This document shows positions 1-6,671 of a stretch of DNA of 7,015 nucleotides, piece after piece. The translations under genes were made by a program, and so were the position numbers. The DNA comes from an uncultured Eubacteriales bacterium. GTDB lineage: Bacteria; Bacillota; Clostridia; Christensenellales; Aristaeellaceae. Position 1 is the stretch's first letter; every line of letters begins with the position of its first letter. Where the stretch lies: NCBI GenBank assembly GCA_900553905.1, contig USFL01000076.1:1-7015 (forward strand), read 5' to 3'. The notes under the pieces were generated by a model. It was not told where the DNA came from. It did not search any database and saw nothing but the letters and a program-made list of their open reading frames with translations.

Positions 1-1551
1 ATGGTGGACGGCGTGCTGCTGCTGGTGGACAGCTTTGAAGGCCCCATGCCCCAGACCCGCTTCGTGCTTAAAAAGGCCCTGTCGCTGAAGCTGCCCGTGA
101 TCGTGGTGGTCAACAAGGTAGACCGCCCCGACGCCCGCTGCGACGAGGTGGTGGACGAGGTGCTGGACCTGTTCATCGAGCTGGGCGCGGACGAAACCGC
201 GCTGGACCGCCCCATCATCTATGCCAGCGCCCGTCAGGGCACGGCTACGCTGGATTTGAGCCAGCCCGGCGAGGACCTGCGCCCGCTGTTTGACGCGATT
301 CTGGAGTACATCCCCGCGCCCGAGGGCGACCTGGAGGGCCCCGCGCAGGTGCTCATCTCCACCATCGACTACAACGACTACGTGGGCCGCATCGGCATCG
401 GCCGTATCAGCCGCGGCACGCTCTCGGAGGGCATGACCGTCATCAAGACCAACTACGATACCGAAAAAACCTCCATGCCGCTGCGCCTGACGAGCCTGTA
501 CACCTTTGACGGCCTCAAGCGCGTGCCCGCCAAGGAGGCTTCGATGGGCGACATCGTGGCCATGAGCGGCATTGAGGACATCGGCATCGGCGACACCGTG
601 TGCGCGCCCGAGCAGGTGGAGGCGCTTCCTTTTGTGAGCATCACCGAGCCGACCGTGACCATGACCTTCTCGGTCAATAACAGCCCCTTCGCGGGCCGCG
701 AGGGCGAGTACGTCACCAGCCGCCACCTGCGGGCCCGGCTCATGCGCGAATTGCAGACCGACGTGTCCCTGCGCGTCAACGAAACCGACAGCCCCGACGC
801 CTTCGAGGTGCGCGGCCGCGGCGAATTGCACCTGTCCATCCTGATTGAAAACATGCGCCGCCAGGGCTACGAGTTCCAGGTGTCCAAGCCGCAGGTGCTC
901 TACAAGGAAATCGACGGCGTGCGCTGCGAGCCCATCGAGCGCATGGTCGCCGACGTGCCGCAGGCCTACGCCGGCGCGGTGATCGAGAAGATCGGCCGCC
1001 GCCGCGGCGTGATGGAGAGCATGCACGGCCTGGACCGCGTGCGCCTGGAGTTCCTCATCCCCTCGCGCGGCCTGTTCGGCTACCGCTCCGAATTCATGAC
1101 CGACACGCGCGGCGAGGGCATCATGTCCAGCGTGTTCGAAAAGTATGAGCCCGTCAAGGGCGACATCCCCCACCGCAGCGCCGGTGCGCTGGTCTGCTTT
1201 GAGGACGGCGAGTCCACCAGCTACGGCCTGTTCTACGCGCAGGAGCGCGGCACGCTGTTTATCGGGCCGCAGACGCCCGTGTACAAGGGCATGATCTGCG
1301 GCCAGAATGCCCGTCCGGACGATCTGGTGGTCAACGTCTGCAAGCAGAAGCACGTCACCAATATGCGCAACGCCTCCGCCAGCGAGGACAGCCTGCGCCT
1401 GGTCAGCGTCCATCCTCTCACACTGGAGGAGTGCCTGGAATTCATCGACGACGACGAGCTGCTGGAAATCACCCCCAAGTCCCTGCGTATGCGAAAGCGC
1501 GTCCTCTCCCATGAGGAGCGGGCCCGTGCCGCCCATCGCGCCAAGGGCTGA
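1..1551 (+). CDS. typA: TypA/BipA ribosome-associated translational GTPase, 5'-truncated by the window edge
   Basis: This is a GTPase of the elongation-factor superfamily that binds the ribosome and affects subunit assembly and stress or cold adaptation (family knowledge). The visible 516 residues open at a conserved internal methionine (MVDGVLLLVD, then GPMPQTRF), equivalent to about residue 91 of E. coli BipA. The P-loop, switch I and DTPGH motifs are therefore off the left edge, and base 1 is not the true start. The G4 motif NKVD is at residues 38-41 and the G5-like ASA at 75-77. Next come the beta-barrel domain II (from about 104, with IDYNDYVGRIGIG), the EF-G-like domain III (EPTV near 216, GRGELHLS at 272-279), domain V, and the BipA-specific C-terminal domain. 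That last domain holds the hallmark FIDDDELLEITP (from 481) and ends in a basic tail. Adding about 90 missing residues gives the usual ~607. The frame is intact and all visible domains are present, so there is no sign of decay. Confidence 0.97.
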   Translation: MVDGVLLLVDSFEGPMPQTRFVLKKALSLKLPVIVVVNKVDRPDARCDEVVDEVLDLFIELGADETALDRPIIYASARQGTATLDLSQPGEDLRPLFDAILEYIPAPEGDLEGPAQVLISTIDYNDYVGRIGIGRISRGTLSEGMTVIKTNYDTEKTSMPLRLTSLYTFDGLKRVPAKEASMGDIVAMSGIEDIGIGDTVCAPEQVEALPFVSITEPTVTMTFSVNNSPFAGREGEYVTSRHLRARLMRELQTDVSLRVNETDSPDAFEVRGRGELHLSILIENMRRQGYEFQVSKPQVLYKEIDGVRCEPIERMVADVPQAYAGAVIEKIGRRRGVMESMHGLDRVRLEFLIPSRGLFGYRSEFMTDTRGEGIMSSVFEKYEPVKGDIPHRSAGALVCFEDGESTSYGLFYAQERGTLFIGPQTPVYKGMICGQNARPDDLVVNVCKQKHVTNMRNASASEDSLRLVSVHPLTLEECLEFIDDDELLEITPKSLRMRKRVLSHEERARAAHRAKG

Positions 1552-1560
1552 CCCTTTTTT
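1543..1560 (+). terminator. Weak candidate intrinsic terminator at the typA stop codon
   Basis: AAGGG (1543-1547) can pair with CCCTT (1552-1556) around a four-base CTGA loop, and four more Ts follow to 1560. The hairpin contains the typA TGA (1549-1551). The stem is only 5 bp with three G-C pairs, well below a typical strong terminator, so it would at most attenuate read-through into the next gene. A second small GC dyad (GCGC at 1563-1566 with GCGC at 1571-1574) follows but has no T-run. Confidence 0.25.
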
Positions 1561-1585
1561 CCGCGCCCCGGCGCAGTCCTCAACG

Positions 1586-1592
1586 AAGGAGG
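1586..1592 (+). promoter_or_regulatory. Strong ribosome binding site for the secreted protein gene
   Basis: AAGGAGG lies 10 bases before the ATG at 1603 and is the closest match to the anti-Shine-Dalgarno consensus in the window. It fixes the start, which is independently supported by the signal peptide that begins immediately. I see no convincing -35/-10 pair in the 51-base gap after typA. Confidence 0.8.
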
Positions 1593-1602
1593 TTGTATAC
1601 GT

Positions 1603-2988
1603 ATGAGTGTGTTGAAACGGCTGTCCGCTCTGGTTCTGTCCCTGTGCCTGCTGATGGCGGCGTTTTCCCAAGCGCTGGCCGAGGAATCCGCCGGCGACGA
1701 GGTGACCCGTTCGGACTTTTCTTTCTCGCTCCTGCTCCACGCGGACGGCTTTCCCAACGACGGCGCAGCGCATTACGAAGACTGGGAAACCTTCCTCTCC
1801 AAGCTGAGCCTGGAAGGCGTCGTGGACGTACAGCGCTTTTTGACCAACATCAGCCGCGTGTATTTCGACGGCGGCCTGTGCGTCAACGGCGAAATGGCCC
1901 TGCCCTTCGTCTACGACGGCTACCACAGCTACCGCTATGTGCGGGCTGACGCGCTGCGCGGCGACAGCATCCACTTTCAGATGCACAACTTCTTTGAGTT
2001 CATGCTCAAGGGGTATTACTTCATGGGCCTGCCCACGCAGCTGATCGCGCTGCCCCTCTATCCCGAAGCCAGCTATTACCTCGGCGCCAGCTATTATCAG
2101 CCCATAGCCGACGCGGTGGCGGGCGAGGGTGACCGGACCGTGAGCTATGCCGACCTCTACGAGCTGTGCGAAACCCTCGACCTGATCGTCAACGACGACT
2201 GGGACTATGAGCGCGCCTACTTCTATTTCACCTCCATGCTCATCGACCTTGGCGCGTCGGACATGGTGCTGCAAAAGCTGGGCTATCTGGAGGACTGGCT
2301 CGCCTTCATGGACCCCGAGGCCGAGGGCCTGTTCATCACCGATGACGGCGTCTCCCAGACCTACACTTTGGGCGGCACGCAGGTATTCACCCATACCAAG
2401 GACGCCTCCGGCGAACGCTTCTCCCTCTGCCTGCCGGATGCCGACGGCTATGAGCTGACGGTCTCCTATGAAAATACCGGCGCGGAGATTCACGGAAGCC
2501 TCCGCATCACGCTGGAGGGCGCAGAACGCCTGACTTTGAATGTGGATGTGGACGGCCTGCCCGTGGACGGCGCGCTCGCCGCCCAGGGTACGGCGGCCAT
2601 CGCCTTCGGCGGGGAATGCTTCAGCGAGCCGCCCGCGCCGCTTTCCTTTGCCTACCGCTACAGCCGGGACGCCGCCGAGCTGCCCTATGCCATGATGCTG
2701 GACGTGGACTGGCTGCATCCCGAAACCGGGAAGCCCGCTCTCACCTTTGCCTATCAGGCGACTATGGAGCAGCTGCCCGCCAGCGCCATGGTGGAGCGCG
2801 TCTATGACAACCAGAACGACTTCTTCCACCTCAACGAGAGCTTCATGGAGGAATACAAGCAGCTTTATCTGCCCACGCTGGCCTTGTCGGCCGTTCCCGT
2901 CCTGGTGGAAATGCCCGCGGGCGTGATCAGCGATATCATGGGCTTCCTGTATGAGACCGGCTTCCTGGCTTTCCTGGGGCTCGAATGA
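1603..2988 (+). CDS. Secreted protein of unknown function, 461 residues
   Basis: I do not recognise the family. Residues 1-26 form a clear Sec signal peptide: basic K5-R6, a hydrophobic core rich in Leu, and ALA at 24-26 before an acidic EESAGDE start. The only Cys in the signal (C15) sits mid-core without a lipobox, so export as a free rather than lipid-anchored protein is likely. The mature part is acidic and aromatic-rich, with Tyr clusters such as SYYLGASYYQP (157-167) and YERAYFYF (202-209). Residues 1-230 look mainly helical. Residues 245-390 look beta-rich, with alternating hydrophobic strands (LTLNVDVDG, LSFAYRYS, MMLDVDW) resembling repeated beta-meanders. The last 40 residues (about 421-460) are strongly hydrophobic with Pro, Gly and a few acidic residues, so membrane contact is possible. 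No catalytic motif is evident. The stop overlaps the first possible start of the regulator gene downstream, so the two are probably co-expressed. Confidence 0.85.
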   Translation: MSVLKRLSALVLSLCLLMAAFSQALAEESAGDEVTRSDFSFSLLLHADGFPNDGAAHYEDWETFLSKLSLEGVVDVQRFLTNISRVYFDGGLCVNGEMALPFVYDGYHSYRYVRADALRGDSIHFQMHNFFEFMLKGYYFMGLPTQLIALPLYPEASYYLGASYYQPIADAVAGEGDRTVSYADLYELCETLDLIVNDDWDYERAYFYFTSMLIDLGASDMVLQKLGYLEDWLAFMDPEAEGLFITDDGVSQTYTLGGTQVFTHTKDASGERFSLCLPDADGYELTVSYENTGAEIHGSLRITLEGAERLTLNVDVDGLPVDGALAAQGTAAIAFGGECFSEPPAPLSFAYRYSRDAAELPYAMMLDVDWLHPETGKPALTFAYQATMEQLPASAMVERVYDNQNDFFHLNESFMEEYKQLYLPTLALSAVPVLVEMPAGVISDIMGFLYETGFLAFLGLE

Positions 2989-2989
2989 C

Positions 2990-2996
2990 GGAGGAG
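2990..2996 (+). promoter_or_regulatory. Ribosome binding site that decides the GntR start
   Basis: GGAGGAG sits 6 bases before the in-frame GTG at 3003. The alternative ATG at 2985 overlaps the upstream stop as ATGA and has only a poor GGGG-type match before it. The Shine-Dalgarno sequence would itself lie inside the coding region if 2985 were used. Site strength and spacing favour GTG. Confidence 0.65.
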
Positions 2997-3002
2997 ACGC
3001 GC

Positions 3003-3719
3003 GTGCAAGACAAACCTTTGGAAAAAAAGAGCCAGAGTCCGCTCTATCAACAGCTGATGACCCGCTTGAAAAACGATATTCTGGCCGGGGTCTATCCCTC
3101 CGGGGCACGCATCCCCAGCGAGCAGCTTCTATGCGAAACCTACGGCGTAAGCCGCGTGACCGTGCGCAAGGCGATGCTGGACCTGGTGCAGGAGGGCCTC
3201 CTGGTGCGCAAGCAGGGCAAGGGCACCTTTGTGGCGGACGAACGCATCCAGCGCGACCTTCTGCAGATCACCAGCTTTTCGGCGGCCTGCCGCCAGAACG
3301 GCCACTGCGCCGGCACCAAGGTCATCAGCGCCACACTGGAGGAAGCCTCGCAGGAGGACATCGAGCAGCTGGGCGCGGCTCCCGGTGGGCAGGTGGTGGA
3401 GATCTGCCGCCTGCGCCTGTGCGACGGAGAGCCGGTCATGCTGGAGATCAACCGCTTTCCGGACAGGTATGCCTTTCTGACCGGCGAGGCGCTGGACGGC
3501 TCGCTCTATGATCTGCTCCGGGAGCGCGGCGTCGTGCCCACCTCCGCGGTGCACGACATCTCGCTGGGGCATGCCACGCCGATGGTCAGCCGGCACCTGG
3601 GCACCGCGCAGGGCGACGCGCTGCTGCTGCTCAACGAGCTGGTCATGGACCAGCACGGCCAGCCCCTGCATTCCAGCCGGCAGTGGATTCGCGGCGACAA
3701 GTACACCTTCCGCATCTGA
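3003..3719 (+). CDS. GntR family, HutC-subfamily transcriptional regulator (wHTH plus UTRA)
   Basis: This is a cytoplasmic DNA-binding regulator, usually a repressor released by a small-molecule effector (family knowledge). Numbering is from the chosen GTG start (238 residues; the ATG at 2985 would add six). The GntR winged helix spans about 12-78: SPLYQQL opens it, GARIPSEQ (34-41) is the usual GxxLPSE-like turn, SRVTVRKAMLDL (50-61) is the recognition helix, and EGLLVRKQGKGTFV (64-77) is the wing. The UTRA effector domain fills about 88-235 (ITSFS near 89-93, EICRLRLCDGEPVMLE, and the closing WIRGDKYTFRI). UTRA domains bind sugar phosphates, amino acids or similar metabolites. Nothing in the sequence fixes the ligand, and no transporter or catabolic enzyme is adjacent to suggest one. 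It follows the secreted-protein gene by 14 bases and precedes the NYN gene by 17. Control of its own operon is a plausible inference. Confidence 0.93.
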   Translation: MQDKPLEKKSQSPLYQQLMTRLKNDILAGVYPSGARIPSEQLLCETYGVSRVTVRKAMLDLVQEGLLVRKQGKGTFVADERIQRDLLQITSFSAACRQNGHCAGTKVISATLEEASQEDIEQLGAAPGGQVVEICRLRLCDGEPVMLEINRFPDRYAFLTGEALDGSLYDLLRERGVVPTSAVHDISLGHATPMVSRHLGTAQGDALLLLNELVMDQHGQPLHSSRQWIRGDKYTFRI

Positions 3720-3726
3720 AAGGGGA
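3720..3726 (+). promoter_or_regulatory. Ribosome binding site supporting the NYN start at 3737
   Basis: AAGGGGA lies immediately after the regulator's stop and 10 bases before the ATG at 3737. It makes 3737 a better start than the in-frame ATG at 3683, which lies inside the regulator gene and would add 18 residues with no resemblance to the NYN domain. Confidence 0.6.
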
Positions 3727-3736
3727 AACGATTCCG

Positions 3737-4726
3737 ATGAGCAGCTCCAAATTCGCCCTCTTCGTGGACCTGGAAAACTGCGGCGCCAAGGTGGATACGC
3801 TGCTTTCCGTGCTGGAGAAGGTCAAGATCCGCGGCGACATCCTGCTGGGAAAGGTGTACGGCTATACCGATCAGTACAGTGATCTCAAGGAGGTCCTGCT
3901 GTCCAACACCTTCACCGTGGTGCCCAGCCTGCGCTATGGCATCAGCCAGAAAAACAACGCCGACATCCTGCTGGTCATCGACGCGCTGGAGGTAGCCTTC
4001 ACCAATCCGCTGATCGACAGCTTTTGCATCGTATCCGGCGACAGCGACTATACGCCGCTGGTGGGCCGGCTCAAGAGCATGGGCAAGTTTGTGCTGGGCA
4101 TCAGCCGTTCCGCGGCGGCCAGCAATATCTTCATCAACGCCTGCAATGAATTTCAGTTCCTGGAAAACGTCGGCGGACGCACCCGCAAGCCCACGGGCAA
4201 GAAAAAGGCCTCCGCCGACAAGGAGCCCCTGGACGAGCAGGAGCTCAACAAGGCCCTTTGCGGCATTCTGGAGGAGCAGACCGACAAGGACGAGCTCTAT
4301 GCCAGCGAGCTCAAGGGCATCCTTTTGCGCCTGCGGCCTGATTTCAATGAAAAGTCCTATGGCTGCACCACATTTCTCAAGCTTCTGGACAAGCTGAGCA
4401 AGCAGTTTGGCGCCCTGCATATCCGAAGCGACAACTTCAACGTCATGGTTTCCCTTGCGCAGAGCAGCAAGGAAAGCGCTCCGGAAATGAACAAGGACAA
4501 CTGGCGCTCCCTTATCCGCGAGCAGCTCGCCCGCTACAAGGAGGACGGCTTTGAACGCATCAACCCCAGCATTCTCAAGGCCGATATCCAGGCTAGCTTC
4601 CCCGGCTTTTCCGAAAAGGCGCTGGGCTTCAAACGCTTCAGCGACATGCTCAAGGCCATGGAGAAGGAAGGGCTTATCAGCGTGGAGCTGGACGATCAGA
4701 AGAACATGCTCATCAAGGTGAGTTGA
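3737..4726 (+). CDS. NYN-domain (LabA/PIN-like) putative ribonuclease with two C-terminal LOTUS/OST-HTH-like domains
   Basis: This is a probable metal-dependent RNA-cleaving or RNA-binding protein of 329 residues. The NYN fold covers about 5-143. It opens with FALFVDLEN (D11), continues with NNADILLVIDAL (D76, D82), then SGDSDYTPLV (D102, D104), and ends with NACNEFQFLE. These acidic residues match the catalytic set of PIN/NYN nucleases, so activity is plausible. A basic, low-complexity linker follows (about 146-162, RTRKPTGKKK). Two segments of about 75 residues, roughly 166-240 and 253-328, share a layout: a helix, a predicted core with F-x-x-K-x-x-G-x-x-x-F/F-x-x-x-L (DFNEKSYGCTTFLKLLD and GFSEKALGFKRFSDMLK), then a final strand pair. 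This layout fits the OST-HTH/LOTUS fold, an RNA-binding winged helix. The arrangement recalls eukaryotic MARF1. The RNA target is unknown. The gene sits 17 bases after the regulator and 16 before nadE. Confidence 0.88.
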   Translation: MSSSKFALFVDLENCGAKVDTLLSVLEKVKIRGDILLGKVYGYTDQYSDLKEVLLSNTFTVVPSLRYGISQKNNADILLVIDALEVAFTNPLIDSFCIVSGDSDYTPLVGRLKSMGKFVLGISRSAAASNIFINACNEFQFLENVGGRTRKPTGKKKASADKEPLDEQELNKALCGILEEQTDKDELYASELKGILLRLRPDFNEKSYGCTTFLKLLDKLSKQFGALHIRSDNFNVMVSLAQSSKESAPEMNKDNWRSLIREQLARYKEDGFERINPSILKADIQASFPGFSEKALGFKRFSDMLKAMEKEGLISVELDDQKNMLIKVS

Positions 4727-4729
4727 CAG

Positions 4730-4735
4730 GGAGGG
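4730..4735 (+). promoter_or_regulatory. Ribosome binding site of nadE
   Basis: GGGAGG lies within a purine run (AGGGAGGGA, 4728-4736) 7 bases before the ATG at 4743, starting just after the NYN gene's stop. Spacing and strength agree with the N-terminal glutaminase domain beginning directly at this ATG. Confidence 0.65.
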
Positions 4736-4742
4736 AGCCGTT

Positions 4743-6635
4743 ATGCCTGAAGGATTCGCGCGCATTGCCGCAGTCAGCTTGCCCGTTCATCTGGGCGACG
4801 TGGAGGCCAACGAGCGGGAGATTACGCTCGCGCTGGAACGCCTCCGGGGCCGGGGGGTTCAGGCGGCGGTATTCCCTGAGTTGTGCCTGACCGGCTATAC
4901 GCTGGGCGACCTGCTGCTGCACGGTCTGGTGCAGGACCGCGCCTGGGCGGCGCTCAAGCGGCTTCAGGCCCATACGGACGGGCTCACGGCCGTGGTGGGC
5001 CTGCCCTTCTGCCACGAGGGCCGTCTGTACAACTGCGCCGCGGTGCTTGCCAATGGCGCCATCCGCGCGCTTGTCCCCAAGACCTACCTGCCCAACGGCA
5101 ACGAATTCTATGAAACCCGCTGGTTCGTCAGCGGCGCGGGCGTATGCGAAACCGTGGCGCGCGACGGCCTGACGTTCCCCCTCAGCGCGGATACGCTGTT
5201 TGAGATGGACGGCTTCGTCTTTGGCGTAGAGCTGTGCGAGGACCTGTGGGTGCCTCTGCCCCCCAGCTCGCACCTGGCGGTGGAGGGTGCGGACCTGATT
5301 CTCAACCCCAGCGCCTCCAACGCGCTGGCGGCCAAGCACGCCTACCGCCACGGACTGCTCTCCCAGCAGAGCGGCCGCCTCTATGCGGGCTACGCCTACG
5401 CGGGCGCGGGCTTTGGCGAAAGCACCAGCGACATGGTATTTGACGGCTATACCGGCATCTTTGAAAACGGGCGCGTCCTGAGCGAGGGCGAGCGCTTTTC
5501 CATGGCGGGAAGCCTCGCTGTGGCCGACGTGGACGTCGGGCGGCTGCGCTATCAGCGCCAGCGCAACGGCAGTTTTCATCAAATGCCGCGCCCTGCGCGC
5601 AGCCTCCAGCGCGTGCCTCTTGGAGCGGCGCATGACGCCCCCCTGCCGCTGATGAGGCCGCTGGAGCCCCTGCCCTTTGTGCCCTTCGGCGCGGAGGCGG
5701 AGGAGCGGCTGGAGGAGATCGCCGGCATCCAGTGCATGGGCCTCCAGACGCGGCTGTATGCCGTCCATGGGCGCACGGTGGTGGTGGGCGTATCCGGCGG
5801 GCTCGATTCCACCCTGGCGCTGCTGGTGGCCGTGCGCGCGTTCGACGCGCTGGGTCTGGACCGCAGCGGCATCCATGCCATCACCATGCCGGGTATGGGC
5901 ACGGGCGGACGGACCCACTCCAACGCGCAGAAGCTCATGGAGGCGCTGGGTGTGACGGCGCTGGAAATTCCCATCGGAGACGCGGTGCGGCAGCATTTTC
6001 GCGACATCGGGCAGGACGAAAGCGTGCATGACGTGACCTATGAAAACAGCCAGGCCCGCGAGCGCACGCAGATTCTGATGGACTATGCCAACAAGGTCGG
6101 CGGCATCGTGCTGGGCACCGGCGATTTGAGCGAAGCGGCGCTCGGCTTCTGCACCTACAACGGCGATCACATGAGCATGTACAACGTCAACTGCTCGGTG
6201 CCCAAAACGCTGGTCAAAAGCCTGGTGGGATATCTGGGCCGCTGCTTTGACGAGGCGGTATCCGCCATCTGCCAGGACGTGATCGACACGCCCATCAGCC
6301 CGGAGCTGCTGCCCGCCTCCCAGGGAGAGTTGCAGCAGCGCACCGAGGATATCCTGGGCGATTATGCCCTGCACGACTTTTTCCTCTACCACCTGATGGA
6401 CAGCGGCGCGTCGGCCGGGAAGCTGAAGATGCTGGCCATGCAGGCGTTTCATGGCGTATACGGCGAGGCGCGCGTGGATGCCCAGCTTAAAACCTTCCTC
6501 AAGCGTTTCTTTGCCCAGCAGTTCAAGCGCAACTGCGTGCCCGACGGCCCCAAGGTGGGGTCGGTCAGCCTCAGCCCGCGCGGCGACTGGCGCATGCCCA
6601 GCGATATGCAAGCCGGCATGTGGCTGGATTTTTAA
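4743..6635 (+). CDS. nadE: Glutamine-dependent NAD+ synthetase (glutaminase plus synthetase domains)
   Basis: This cytoplasmic enzyme makes NAD+ from nicotinic acid adenine dinucleotide, ATP and glutamine, the last step of NAD synthesis. It has 630 residues, within the range of the two-domain form. The N-terminal nitrilase-like glutaminase (about 6-275) keeps the full catalytic triad: E46 in FPELCLTGY, K113 in PKTYLPN and C165 in GVELCEDLW. It should therefore release ammonia from glutamine itself. The C-terminal synthetase (about 320-630) has the PP-loop SGGLDST at 351-357 for ATP pyrophosphate chemistry, then PGMGTGGRTHSN (383-394), GTGDLSEAALGF (458-469) and DHMSMYNVNCSVPKTLV (475-491), all family signatures. 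It ends with the extended C-terminal segment typical of the large bacterial form. The reading frame is intact and nothing key is missing. It is packed 16 bases after the NYN gene and 36 before the membrane-protein gene, which suggests co-transcription with neighbours outside NAD metabolism. Confidence 0.98.
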   Translation: MPEGFARIAAVSLPVHLGDVEANEREITLALERLRGRGVQAAVFPELCLTGYTLGDLLLHGLVQDRAWAALKRLQAHTDGLTAVVGLPFCHEGRLYNCAAVLANGAIRALVPKTYLPNGNEFYETRWFVSGAGVCETVARDGLTFPLSADTLFEMDGFVFGVELCEDLWVPLPPSSHLAVEGADLILNPSASNALAAKHAYRHGLLSQQSGRLYAGYAYAGAGFGESTSDMVFDGYTGIFENGRVLSEGERFSMAGSLAVADVDVGRLRYQRQRNGSFHQMPRPARSLQRVPLGAAHDAPLPLMRPLEPLPFVPFGAEAEERLEEIAGIQCMGLQTRLYAVHGRTVVVGVSGGLDSTLALLVAVRAFDALGLDRSGIHAITMPGMGTGGRTHSNAQKLMEALGVTALEIPIGDAVRQHFRDIGQDESVHDVTYENSQARERTQILMDYANKVGGIVLGTGDLSEAALGFCTYNGDHMSMYNVNCSVPKTLVKSLVGYLGRCFDEAVSAICQDVIDTPISPELLPASQGELQQRTEDILGDYALHDFFLYHLMDSGASAGKLKMLAMQAFHGVYGEARVDAQLKTFLKRFFAQQFKRNCVPDGPKVGSVSLSPRGDWRMPSDMQAGMWLDF

Positions 6636-6656
6636 CCGCTCCACCCGACATACGAA

Positions 6657-6663
6657 AGGGAGA
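6657..6663 (+). promoter_or_regulatory. Ribosome binding site that decides the TTG start of the flippase-like gene
   Basis: AGGGAGA is 8 bases before the TTG at 6672, a normal distance. The first in-frame ATG (6741) has no purine-rich site before it and would cut into the first predicted membrane helix. The same bases form a 4-bp inverted repeat (AGGG/CCCT, 6657-6660 with 6665-6668), too short to be more than a hint of occlusion. Confidence 0.6.
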
Positions 6664-6671
6664 ACCCTGCC

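Noticed and set aside
1..3. ATG at base 1 as the true start of typA
   Set aside because: It aligns with an internal conserved methionine of BipA. A protein starting here would lack the P-loop and DTPGH motifs needed to bind GTP, so truncation by the window edge is far more likely.
1614..1680. Lipoprotein signal in the secreted protein because of Cys15
   Set aside because: The cysteine is in the middle of the hydrophobic core with no small residue before it, while a clean ALA cleavage site occurs at residues 24-26.
3683..3736. Upstream in-frame ATG extending the NYN protein by 18 residues
   Set aside because: It overlaps the end of the regulator gene, has no ribosome binding site, and adds residues unrelated to the NYN fold. 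ATG 3737 follows AAGGGGA at a workable distance.
3506..4765. A 419-codon open frame on the minus strand, opposite the regulator and NYN genes
   Set aside because: It lies wholly opposite two well-supported genes, has no recognisable motif, and has a composition explained by the complement of their codons.
6657..6668. Inverted repeat AGGG-AGAA-CCCT over the flippase ribosome binding site as a regulatory hairpin
   Set aside because: A 4-bp stem is too short to be stable or to stand out from chance, and no alternative structure or riboswitch-like leader is present in the 36-base gap.
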